64,000 bases of DNA from Membranipora membranacea (Eukaryota > Bryozoa > Gymnolaemata > Cheilostomatida > Membraniporidae), in the NCBI GenBank assembly GCA_914767715.1, contig OU612073.1:6076001-6140000 (forward strand), written 5' to 3'. The notes under the pieces are model-generated. The model searched no databases. It had not been told where the DNA came from and was given only the letters and a program-made list of their open reading frames with translations. The translations under genes were made by a program, and so were the position numbers. Positions 50,176 to 61,898 of the stretch are shown here, piece by piece (the stretch's first letter is position 1; the number at the start of each line of letters is the position of its first letter).

Positions 50176-52510
50176 AAAGCAGCCTAATTTTTGGAGGCAA
50201 ATGTACTAATAAGTTTAATTAAGGTTCGAAATACTGCTCTGATGACCTGCAACCTGGTGTATTTTTGACAAAAACCTACACTGAAGGATTGAATACTAGC
50301 TAAAGTTCAGTTTAGCTAATTTGGATGACGTAATTAATGCATAGCTGGCACCAAATTTCGCTAGTTGAAGCGGGAGTTTATATGGTGAAATGGGGTTGAG
50401 TGAATGTTTGCTTCTCGAATGTTTACTCCTGATAATACCTTACACCTCTAAGGTTTATGTGAGAAATAATGGGGATCGGGTAAATGTTTAAATACAAGTA
50501 CATTTATTCATATTGTTCATCTCTCTAAAAAGTTGTCTGTTCACACATATAAGGATATGACAACTCCGAATATTTGGGGTGTCATATAGTTAACTTCCTG
50601 TCAACTATCGATGGGCAGTGCGTAATCTGCTTGTATATTAAGTGGTATTACTTTATGGTGCAGGTTAACCACATATGCTAAAACCTATTCAATAACAACC
50701 ATACATCTAAAGTTATGTGTGCATACAGGTTTCAAAGAGGGCTAGAATTTGAAGAGACCGTTTTGAAAACATCCAGATTTCTGCAGTTCATCAATGACTC
50801 TGCTCAAGTTTCATGGTTCAATAAATTTGGATGAAGTCTTCTCTAAAGACATTCTAAAGTGCAATTGTGGCGTGCAGAGTTCCCATTTATAGTCTCGATA
50901 CCCTGTGATACATGTGAGAAACCTTGAAACCTTGGTTTTTTGTTTGTTTCCCGTATCAGTACAAGTCTATGGATGGGATCTTGATGGGGCACAGGAGCAT
51001 TTGAGGTCGGATGCTCTTCTCTTCCTGACACCACTGTGATATGCAGGGAATCAAACAATCTCGATTGAAAGACCCATGCCTTACCCATTGCAACACCTTT
51101 TTTATGGGAAAAGGGATTAGGCTCTACTCTCCATAGCCCTACAGCTATCGGAGTCTGTACAAAAAAACTGTAGCTGTTTAGAGCTTACAGTTGTCATAAT
51201 CACAACACTTTATATTTTTTGCAAACATTGTAATAAGATTGTTGTTTGTTCGTCACATCATGTGACTAATTCTTCCTTGTCTTTGCTCAGCTTGGTTCAA
51301 GTTTCAGCTTAGAGTTACAACACCGACATTAAAACCTGTCAAATCTCAGCAAGATCAGATAAGGCTTACTGTTAACTACTAAGTTTTCTTTGTCTATGAA
51401 GTTTTAGAAATTAATACCCAGTGCATTCCGAGCAAATCATCCTCAGAAATTATCAAGCCAAAACCACAAAAATTTCGGTTTGAAGAGAACTTTCATATCC
51501 GCTCACCCAAAACCTTGTGATTTTAGAATGAAAAGTAGCGAAGGCGGTGATTCAGTTTCAAATGGGGTAATTAAGATTGTGATTAGAGATTTCACATAAT
51601 TATTGCTATAAGATTTATTTCTCTTTATTCAATAATTGAGTCTCAGTGAAGAAAGGTATAGAAGACTGCTATAACAATTAGCGAAAGTCATTGGGAACAT
51701 TGAGAAAAACTTAAGGCAGTAAATGATAGACAATAATTTCTAAAGACTCACAACTCAATGAAAGAATCAGACACAGACAATTACGGATAAAAATACTGCC
51801 TTTGGTTTAAGTTCGAATGATAAAAATGGTAAAACTATTTTCGCTCTCCCAGCTTGTTGCCATTTTCCCATCAATCAAATTTAACATGATTCAGAGATTA
51901 ATCTGATTGATTTTTCCAGGCTCTAAACAATATTGCAAAACAATTTTGGCCACTAATAACATTTTCACCTGCAGAAATGCTTGCCTGGAAAATATGTTGC
52001 CGAGATTAGCTCAATAAAAGATACTGTTAACACCCTAATCTTAGAGGGTTAATGCACAAAATAAATAATAAAATGACAGGCTAAGTGTTATAAAATTTGA
52101 GATAAGTTAATTGAATAAAATATTTTTGGTATTACGAGGGCAACGCTAAATGAGAAGAAGCATTGGTACGAAGGCCTAACTTGAAAGGTTGTTTACTAAA
52201 TATCAACTATCTAATATCAGTTTGATTGATGAACCGTGCATCACACTCTGCTTAGGCAAATGAAAGTCAAGAAAATCTCACTATGTTTTTTGGGCTTTGC
52301 AGATCAACATTGTACTTTTAGAAACAGTTAACAGTGTTCAATACACGATTGTCTTGTTGCCTTGGGCTTCAACTAGAGTTCTATCCATTACTACTAGAGT
52401 CCATCGACAGCAGTGTGCAAATAATGAAGTAGCCCTTGAACGGTTAATACTATGCCCATCAACGTTCAACCGTTTTGAGCAGAGCGTAAGGTGTGGTTTC
52501 CCTGGTAATG

Positions 52511-55233
52511 TTAAGGCTGCTCTCCTAGATTCGAGATCGGTCGGCAACGCCTTTTTTGAGAAAACGCGACATCAAATGAGAAGCCAATAGATGTCCTGTA
52601 GTGCCTATCAGTGCTATCGTCAACAAGGCCATCTCGTCTACAGGTTGTGCGATGCGGACAGCTGCATCTGAAGGATGAAAAAAGGCGGCATTTGTAAGAA
52701 AGATTCGAACAACTATCTTATCACATTGTACGCATCATACAGGGGGCAAATTCAGATTCGGCAATTACATATTATGTTATTAATTTTTTATCGACTTTCT
52801 GAAAATAAGACGAGTTGTTCCGCGTAAGAGATTAGCTAGCTTAAACAATGAAATCATTAATAGATTGTTCCCAATCCCCTTCTGAAAGATGTTGCAAAGA
52901 CGATCTGAGAGAAATGCTAGAGTCTCTTGATAAGGTTTTTGTAACCTTGTCACGCCACCCAATGGAGCTCGGTTCTTTTTTCAAAACCAAAATAATTGTG
53001 GGCCGTTGTGTCAAGGCGAGGGTAACTTTATGAATAGATCGAGATTAGTGATGGGCATACCTATAACATTGTGTGATGCAGTAATACGTGTTGCAATGGT
53101 CGTTTCCACACGCCTGATGTTCAGCGCATATATTTTCTGGGTCTATATTCGTACACGCAGTCTGTAAAAATAAGAAACACCGGGGTTAACAAACGCAGAG
53201 TGTGATCATGTGGGCAAGGTATCACTTTGCACAAAAGTGAAAAGGATACTTATTGCGGTTTTTGGCAATTTGATAATGTCTAGGCAGGTTGCCATGTTGT
53301 TGCTCGGTGCCGGGCAAGTCTAGGCAGCTGTTGTATACGAGAAATCAGCTGATTGCAAAACAAACAGCCTACAGGCATTAGCAGCCTGAGACACCTCGTA
53401 TACTTTTGATGACATCATCCAAATCGACTGAGGGGAGCTATCCAATTCTGAGTGCACTTATCTGCAAAGATCCTCAACTAGGAATTGGGAAATCTAAGGA
53501 ATCAATTCTGACCAAACAAAACAAGGATTCTCTTCGCAATACTGACTCATTCACTAATAAGGAATGCTGACTCATTCACTAATAGACAAAGATTATCATG
53601 CATCAAGGGAGGCTATTAGTACCTAACCGAACAATTATGGGTGAAAACTGTCTTTATAGGGCCTACTTGTATTCTTAGAAAGAGAAAAGAGGTGAAACAT
53701 AAAACCTCTCGGAAACAACGCTAATTTATTCTCGTACATGGCTCTTGATCATTATTTTGCAATGCTTTTGATGAATTAGTTTTAGTTTAGAATACATAAA
53801 TTTTCGGTAAAAATTAACCACAAAAGATATTAGCGTCAAAACTATCGGAGCAAAGATTATGAATCTACAAACATTGCGGATATTAAAAGTGAAATTTGAA
53901 ACCAGTTTTTTTGTTCTGGCTGATTAAAAAGTGTATTGAAAGGAATCATGTGAATAAAAGTGTACTTTGTCGAATCACTATCCCCTTATGTTACTATGAT
54001 ACCAAAACAAAGCGTTTTAGGTTGGCGCATTGCCCTCATTAAAGCTTTGTTTTAATATTAAAAATAGAAGAGAACTTCATGAAGATGTATCTATTTTTGA
54101 TAAGCTAAAAGGTCAGATTAAACTGGTCTGGATTAACACAGAGATGATAGATAATGACAAGGCTTGACCCAGTACCTGGTCGTAAGTTGCAGGTATCTCG
54201 GTACAAATAGTTGATAGGTTACCCGTCTTATGACCCCGTCGGTATTCAAGGTTATGAATTTACCATGTTTTTGTGTGGGGAGCATTTCTAGACTAAGAGT
54301 TCTACCAGAAAACAGATTGGCTTTTGAATTAAGGTTTGGAATGGGAAATTTACTAGGTTGTTCCTCAAGGCATAGCACCTCGGTTTGTTAAAAGTAGTAG
54401 TTCATCTGCGGAACTTTCTTTGCCCAACCGATACCTATACTACATTGAGTTGCAGAAATCACACCATTTCAAGACTTCCAATATCCAGGTTCAAGGTTAG
54501 GAGAGATCAAAGGGATAGAGCACAAATTCGAGGAAAACTTTTAGGTGCCACCATTTTTCAGTGGTGTTGTTTCTATTCCTTGTTGTGGGTTGTTCTAAAT
54601 GGTAGATTATTCAGTAATAGCTCTACATTAGACAACAACTGTATGAGCGAAGAGGAAAACCAATTAACCAAAACCACTGATATATACATTGACGGCCAAA
54701 GCCTATTATCGTCACAGCAATAAAAAAATACGTTTTATGTGTTACCAAGATTTTAGTGCTTGATCCTACCACTACACACTGTGTGTAATGTGGATGTCAA
54801 AACAACAATAGTCTGCATTTTTGTTGCATGCAACGTCCATTACGCCCCTACTCGCTTTAGATGCTCTGCCATTGGAGCACAATGTGTGCGGTTATTAAAC
54901 TCAGTCTTAGAAGATAAATTCTATTGTGTGCGTCAATTTTTAGACATCTAGTACCGAACCTTTTTTAGCTCAGCAAAACAGTTTACCTCTTAGCCACATG
55001 TGGCAGAGACAGAATACAATACATACATACGATCTATCTAATCATGTGACAACAATGATATAACTCACCTCTCGTTGGGGAGGAGGAATTGTTGGACAGT
55101 CGTAGCAGACTCTTGCAAGGCATTCATTTTTAGAGAGGAGTGATAGCGATAGAAGAACGGCAAATAGTGTTTTATAGAATAAGTTGATATGAATGTTGGA
55201 CAGTGATACCGCAATCGGTGCGCTACCACCCAT
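52511..55233 (-). CDS. small secreted cysteine-rich protein (3 exons, 140 aa)
   Basis: Exons in coding order: 55069-55233 (phase 0 exit), 53061-53161 (phase 2 exit) and 52511-52667, ending in TAA. Splice sites are GT-AG, including a good GTGAGT donor and a TTTTACAG acceptor, and the total is 141 codons. The N-terminus has a hydrophobic run LFYKTLFAVLLSLSLLS followed by NECLA, a plausible signal peptide cut before RVCYDC. The mature part has 12 cysteines: CYDC in exon 1; six in exon 2 (C-x7-C-x5-C-x4-C-x4-C-x3-C); and four in exon 3 (CSCPHRTTC, then KRRC). An even number fits six disulfides. The cysteine-poor C-terminal half (about 45 residues) is unusual for a pure knottin. The spacing does not let me name a family: Ly6, antistasin-like, VWC-like or lineage-specific secreted proteins are all possible. 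There is no specific evidence for or against a toxin role. Confidence 0.62.
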
Positions 55234-58196
55234 GCTTTGTTTTTATTCTATTCTCCAACAATTTTTTTTCTCTGTTTATTCGTCGGATCTATGCTCCAAC
55301 TGGTAACCGCCAAATCCGATGTTGACTTGTCTTGATGTCCTGAACCAACACTTTAGATTCTATCAGACCTTGAGACAAAGTTTGTGTAGGCTATCTTGTT
55401 TCCCTTCGATAGAAAGTTCAGTGTGATCTTGGCAGAGACTAGCTTATACTACCAGTGATACAGCAAGAGTCCTAGCTCAATAGAGATGTTGTTTGTTTTT
55501 ACGATGTTGACTTGACAGTCGATGAAAAACAATGATTGTGATAATTTTCTATAAAAGCTTTGCTTGAGTGATACTATTCAACCTGTGGTGACGGCGATGA
55601 ATTGTGGTTTAAATTGTGGCTGCTCTGCCCACGGTAATTATAGAGAAAATCTCATGCAGTGTAGCATGCATGAATCTGATTGGTTTAGATTTTATAGCCA
55701 GGTAACGATAACCCTGATGAGTAAGATTGGAAAAGTTTTTACGTGAAGAGACCTTGGGAGAGGCTCTCCGATTGGAGGGGGGTGGGGGGGGATTGGAGAT
55801 TACAATGAACAACAGCCTTTGGAATTTATTTTTTTGTTTGATGCACCTATCACAAAAAGTTTGGTTCAATGGGAACACTATTGTGGAAAACAAATAACCC
55901 TAAGAATAGTAAGAGTCATTTTGACCCCACGCGTGGGAAATTTCCCCCGGAACAAGGAAGCTGTAATCTCTCTCTAGGAGGTATCCGATATCAGGCCATC
56001 ATGGGCTGAACCGAAAAACAAAACTCTTGACAAAAGAGATTACAATGAAATTTGAGTCAGCGTTGGCCATAAACTAGCCGAACAAAAGGTATGGAATGCT
56101 CCAAAAAGGTCCGGGAGAGGCCGAATCTTACGCAATGTTGACTTAGATAATACCTGAGCCCGCCTGTCATTTGTTTCGCAACCAAACGTGATACAGAAAA
56201 ACATGCTTAAAATTTTCAGTTATCGCTAATCGGGCCCTACATGAGAAACCGTATTCAATATGTATTTCAAGAACAAAAATCCAAAACGCTAGCGGAGGAA
56301 GCCAAATTTCAATATATGCTATAGAGTGGTTGCCAGTACTTCGGATGAAATGGATAAAGAGGAGACAGACAGACAGACAAAAAAACACAATATTGCGGGA
56401 TTTAACCTAGGTTACTTCCTAGTCTGTAATCATGCTATAAAGGTATATTGATGGTAGAGCAATAAAGATTTTTTATGGACATTTGCTACTCATCTTATAT
56501 TGTATATCCCGCTTGAAAAAGATGACCGAAATTGGTCCGTACCAGTACCATGGATATGAACTAAGACAAAATGAATTGGAGAAATTATTCAATTATGACC
56601 ATAATTAAAAATTAGCTGTGTGGGTATTGGGATTTATTTTTTATTTATAATTGCAGTAGCAGACTAACAACCTAAAATACGATAGATATAATATAGTCAT
56701 AGATGATTCTAATTGTACGTACTCTGAAAATTTAAATTCTGTGGGTACAAAAATACATTTATAAAGTAAATAAAATATGCATTATAATTCAGAAAATATT
56801 ATAGATTGAGCATAACATAGGGGGATTGAGTAACATCTAGTTAGTGCATCAGTATTGGGATTATGATTTGAGTTATTGTTTTAATACTCAGAGGGGTGTC
56901 AAGCCCACAATAGGTCCACATCCGATTTCTTGAATCATTCACAAAAATAACTCTACTAATTCTCATAGCACAAAAGATAAGTATCTTCATGAGGACTTAT
57001 AGTGTGTAAAGTCCTGAAGAAATTCCTAACCAACCACAAAATGTGGGGTTAGCGCAGTGTGTGCACACAAGAAATTTGATATAGGAAAAAGGGAAAATCA
57101 AAGATTCTTAATCATCTCTGTTAGAAAATAAAAAAGCTACGGCACCACTATCTTAACTCAATAGTTAAAAAGCTAAAAAGCAAAGCAAATATCCAGTGGT
57201 TGAAAAGTAACAGGATCTAGGTCAAGCAAAACCAAAGTCTGAGCCATTGTGTCAACAGGTAGTTGGGACAATGGGATTTGAATATCTTTAGACTGAGATA
57301 TGTCTGCTCAGTCTAGCCATCTGATATGAGTTAATTGATCTTACACACTTTACTAGAGTCATGCAAAGGGCACATGCATGTAGGTAACAAAACAAAAGGC
57401 TCATACTTTTTTGACAATACTGCTATCTGAACAACCATCAAATTTTCTACTGATCAAATTGTGAAATTTGAAAATGGACAAGAATTAAACTGTGGACTGT
57501 GGCTGTTAATTTCGTGCCATATTAGACCATTATGATATAATACTCCTCAGCAACTACCAGAAAAACAATATGGAAAACTCTGATACTTTGCCTTTCCACT
57601 TTCCCAAATAAATTATCATGATCTCTCGCTGGAACATCAATACACTAGTACAGTCACATACACAGCTCAAATTATGGCCTCTGCAATCTCAACGGCAGCA
57701 ATTACAAACTATGTGGATGTTGTAACAGTTAGCTGACGCAAAAATAAAATATTCCTGCTTCAGACAGAAAAAAGACAGACTTGCCTACACAGTAATACCA
57801 TGTATTTAATAAATGTTGTTTTGAGTCCTCCCTCGCCCTTACATGTTTGTTTCCAGTAACAATACTTTTAAATCATATTATTTGTAGACTTCTATTTTTG
57901 CTGAGGACGCTCAATACCACATTAAGATCCTAGACATAAATGCGTAAAGTGACAAACACGATAAATGTGGTAATACTGATAACATTCAATTAATAGTAGT
58001 CTAACTATTAATTAACGACAAGTCAGCAGACATAACGCAATGATATATAATGTACTATTTCTATGATGTAATTGGCAGCATCTTTTCTGAGCTGATATAT
58101 CGTACCATGTTATGGTTTGACTTCAAAGACTCAGCTGTGACGTGAGCTGTTTCAGCTTTTACACCAACTTTGTATTCGCCCTTGAAACCAATCCAA
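55234..58196. other. intergenic spacer, no gene seen
   Basis: It contains a G-rich tract at about 55772-55793 and no exon chain. A minus-strand ATTAAA at 57805-57810 could serve as the TTK poly(A) signal, about 390 bases beyond its stop. Confidence 0.5.
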
Positions 58197-61100
58197 TCAT
58201 TTGACGTAAGGATGTCTAAGAAGCTCGTCAATGCTGGCCCGGTTTTTGTAGTTTCTTTCCAAACATAGCTGCAAAGATTGAAGATACGTGTATGTAATAT
58301 GAATATAATAGTGTTAAGCAGAATGAAGGTTTGTGCAACCAGGTTTCAAATCCATGGCCGGAAGTAATATAAAAGGAAAACTTTGGTGCGAATGTGGCAT
58401 ACACAATATTGTAGAAACTTGAATGGCCACCAATTGGAGGCTCCTTGTTTGGGTTAGGCACCAGGGAAATGTTGCATAAAAATATGAGACTATTTTTTAT
58501 GGTCTCAATCCCTATGGCATTGCCAACGAGACAGATACAGGTTCCTCGTTTGTCTATTGTAGGCATTCAACGCACACCCATCCAAAAAAGCATGTATGAC
58601 ACTTCCTCCCATTGGGGCGTAGCTAATCGGAACTAAGAGTTACATAACTTAGTCAGTCTATTGTCCGAATATAACAAGACCAACCCCCACTGTCCCGCAA
58701 ATTTATTTTGCGTAAACTAAGCCTGTTTTGACTAGCTGTGCTGTGTTTGGTAGGGGTAGGGAGGGGGGAGCCATCCCCTAACCAAACAAAGTTTGTAGGT
58801 CCAGGCTAGTATAACCTATGCATTAAAAATTTACCTTTATTATCTAGCTACATAACAGGGGAAAGAATCTGAACATTTAAGTACAATATTATCACCAATT
58901 GTTAGTTTCCATTCTCTATGCAATTTAGCATAGCAGTTAACAGTGCTATTGAAGGAGCTGCCAAAATGATGTCATAATACAACGGTTACTGCAAGTACCG
59001 CTCAGATGCCATCCATCAAAGTATTGGAAAGGAAGAGGGGTATCATGTAACCTAAAATATAGTATAGTATCATGGTTTAGTAAATAATAGTATGGTATTG
59101 TTTGGTATAGTAATAGTATGGTGTAGTAATAGTATGGTATGGTGTAGTATAGTAAAGTGTAGCATAGCATAGCATAGCATAGCATAGCATAGCATAGCAT
59201 AGCATAGCATAGCACAGCATAGCACAGCACAGCATAATGCAGTAAAGTAAAGTACGGTATAGAACAGTATTGTAAAGTAAAGTAAAGATATAGTATTGTA
59301 TAGTATAGTATAGATGTAGATATAGTATAGTATTATATTATTAATAATCGTAAGTATTATGATGGATTAGTCATGCAGCGGTTTAGCAGGTAAATATGGT
59401 AGGCGATGATGGGTAGCTAGTGACTAGGCTATGATGACATGATTGTGTGTAGGTGGACAAGCAGTAATTGTTGTGGTTTATACTAAATGAGGTAGCACCC
59501 AAATTCAAACGATAATAACCTTGAATATTTATATTATTGCCTTTATGTGTTTGGATACCCTGTTGGGGTAGAGATGAATTGATAGCCTGACCAGGGACTA
59601 CTTATCATTCTGATTCAGTCTGTCATTCGGGTGCAAGGCTGTGTTGAACACTTTTTAATTTGTTTGTCTCGCAGGCTCCCAAGTTTTGTACCAGGTCGTA
59701 CTTTAACACCACACGTTTTGGATTGTTGCTCCGGTTGTGAATGAACAAAAACTGTAAAGCCAAAGCTAGTTGATGAAACACAACACATATCAGCGATCAA
59801 TTCATAGGATAGGTGGAGGTTATCTAAATTCTGCTCAAATTGTAATTCAAGGGCTAGTTTTTCAATCACCTACATACTTCCATACTGTCTCCATCTTCGT
59901 ACAGAACCAACTATGAAATTTCAATTCTGTCTGAAATCAGCCCAGCAGCGACATTGAGTTATCACGCTACCTAATCCTCACAAAATGTAGAGCCCCCTTT
60001 CGACCTTGTAGTTTTGATTCACGTGAATGACATACTGCACTTTTTATATGACGTAGGTCTTTTTGTTTGATGCTGTCGTTTGTTGTCATATTTGTAAAAA
60101 GGCATCCAACACGTAGATCAAAATATCAGGGTAGGACGTACCAGCAGGTAACAGGATTTGTGCTAGATTATCATCTAGGATGTGATCATCTGAGGAATGC
60201 GGACACATTCCCCATCTAAACGAGATGAACTTTAAATGAAGTTCCAATAACTGGGTATTTTTTTGTGTGTTTTGGGTAAACTCCAAATCTGGAGTTTGAG
60301 TGCGTCAGCTACGCAACTGCTTGCACCACAAGCTTTTACGACTCAAAAAAAGCCACATGAAAAAGATTCTGGGATATCTGAAATTGCTACAGCCAATAAA
60401 ACGCTGATTATCATAGATTTGCACAGAGGCATAAACATGTGAAAAATCACAAATTATATAAATAATGTTCGTTTTTCTTTGGCACGCTGCTTTGATTAAC
60501 ATTGGTCATTGGCAGTCACGAGTGTGCTAAAGGCATTCAATTACAAAAATATTGAAGCATACATCTAACACCTGTGAGAATGAGTAATACATTGTACTTT
60601 TTAACTTCGTTATCTTTATCTAAATCGAATCTTACATACCATAATTCTTTTTGAGAATTATGGGGCAAATTACTTGGAACTAATTAACTACTAATTATGA
60701 GTCATGGCAGCGAAGTTGAGAGTCCAATCAGGGCCTTATTTCAAGTACCTTCAGCAATTCAGTCACGCTGTCAATTTCCTTCAAAATCTAATTTTAAATT
60801 TGGCAGTGTATAAAGAAAACAAAGTCCAAAAAAATAACGCTATGATTCTGTTGAGCTCCGGAATGGCTTTATCCATATTAGTCTTAGATAACAAGCTGGA
60901 GGATAATTTTGGAGGATGAGTTTCTAACTGATGATGCAATAACCAATATTAGAGGTAGCCGCAGGCTGTGCTCAATTTAAATCCAATTTCCTGTATGATA
61001 TTGTTTTTGCAACAACCAAAAATGATACCGTTTTGTTTGTCATTAGAATATGACGCCCATTCAACGTTCTTGATCCCAGATAGCAACCAAACCCGACCTT

Positions 61101-61898
61101 GCAGAGGGAAGCGTGCCTGAACAGAACTTGCAAAAGTGGGGTCAGCGATTCAGATGTGCAGTAGAGAGCAGGCCCGTAGTGCTAGGGGAGGCAGGGACGC
61201 TGTGCTTCCCTAGAATGCTCAATAGAGTGGCCAAAAAATGCTAGAAGCGAATATTCCATGTCAGAATCAGCTCATTTTGGACTGCCATTTGCTATTTATA
61301 TCATCAAAACGCTTTTGAAGGCTGGAGATTAACTCCAGACACCACAAGAGGAGCTTACAATACCCAACCCGGTGTTACTTCACATCCATAAAGATTCGGC
61401 CTCCCCAACCATTTTTCAAAAACTACGGCACTGGAGAGGGATGGGCAGCATTGGTGTTAACCACTGCTGGAACCGCAGCAGTTGGAATAACATGTATTAT
61501 GTATCATGCAGACTAGTTACAGTGCAAAGTTGACTATTTCAGTGCCTGGAGCAAAGATTTTGCCTTAGGGTTCAAATCTAACCCCCTTTATCTTACTGAA
61601 AAAGCAATAAATTATTCATATTATGAACTTTGATCGAATTAACCGAGATTGATATTGATATGTAATAAGCTCACCAACGCTGACGTTTTGGTGATCGATT
61701 AACAGATTTTCATTACCATACCTGGATTGTGGCGGTGAGAAGTGGCTCTCCAATGTCTGGAGTTTCTATGATGTGGCTAGGATTAGAAATGGCTGTGACT
61801 TTGTGCACGAGACTCGTAATAGTTTGAAACGGCGTCACGCCGTAAGTCATGTAGTATAATATACACCCCAAACTCCATACATCTGCTTTTCTTCCAGC
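58197..61898 (-). CDS. TTK: TTK (MPS1) dual-specificity kinase, C-terminal two exons, 5' part outside the window
   Basis: Exons in coding order: 61722-61898 (59 codons, phase 0 both sides) and 58197-58268 (23 codons plus TGA). The first encodes kinase subdomains [20 protein letters not shown]-x-TPFQ. This is nearly the signature of TTK/MPS1, the kinetochore kinase that starts the spindle assembly checkpoint. The block SHIIETPDI follows. The second encodes [20 protein letters not shown], with the invariant Arg of subdomain XI, and stops at VK right after the kinase fold. Vertebrate TTK carries a further C-terminal tail of roughly 50 residues, so this protein seems shorter, unless another splice form exists. 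The ATP-binding lobe, HRD-type catalytic loop and DFG must lie beyond position 64000; I found none between 61899 and 64000. The 3.45-kb intron carries repeats. Confidence 0.9.
58719..58808. repeat. TAGCCTG foldback element, longer form
   Basis: The ends AAGCCTG and CAGGCTA are inverted. Inside them, GTTTGGTAGGGG pairs with CCCCTAACCAAAC. The loop is G-rich (GGGAGGGGGGAG). The layout matches the element at 50098-50175. Confidence 0.75.
59050..59335. repeat. pentanucleotide microsatellite (TAGTA/TAGCA)n
   Basis: An imperfect array of 5-base units on the + strand: first TAGTA-type, then about a dozen near-perfect AGCAT units at 59161-59216, then CAGCA, AGTAA and AGTAT variants. It lies within the last TTK intron. 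On the minus strand it makes a spurious Leu/Cys/Tyr-rich open frame. Confidence 0.92.
61169..61433 (+). mobile_element. CAGGGCCGTAGT-ended miniature element, copy 3
   Basis: It begins CAGGCCCGTAGTGCT and ends AACTACGGCACTG, giving inverted ends of about 12 bases. It lies in the last TTK intron. About 265 bases long, it encodes nothing and is closest to copy 1. Confidence 0.78.

Larger units (their letters stand above)
46688..52510. other. long stretch without a supported gene body
   Basis: Apart from the two tiny first-exon candidates (47.4 and 48.0 kb), no exon chain was found. Open frames at 48427-48819 (-, 130 codons) and 48917-49252 (-, 111 codons) have no family resemblance. A hairpin-like TAGCCTG-family element lies at about 50098-50175. 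Confidence 0.45.
58269..61721 (-). other. TTK last intron
   Basis: A 3.45-kb intron with a TAGCCTG foldback element (58719-58808), a pentanucleotide microsatellite (about 59050-59335) and a CAGGGCCGTAGT-ended element (61169-61433). No coding exon was recognised inside it. Confidence 0.7.

Noticed and set aside
54385-54723. 112-codon + strand open frame
   Set aside because: It has no similarity I can recall and no signal of coding structure. It lies in the intron of the secreted cysteine-rich gene on the opposite strand.
54820-54905. tRNA-like segment on the minus strand (GCTC-N8-GAGC arm followed by a short stem)
   Set aside because: The T-arm consensus is absent, the anticodon loop lacks T33 and the acceptor stem does not pair. 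At most it is a decayed tRNA-derived repeat.
58946-59230. 94-codon minus-strand frame rich in Leu, Cys and Tyr
   Set aside because: It is only the translation of the pentanucleotide microsatellite.
61565-61590. T-arm-like GGGTTCAAATCTAACCC
   Set aside because: There is no matching D-arm, anticodon stem or acceptor stem at the right spacing.
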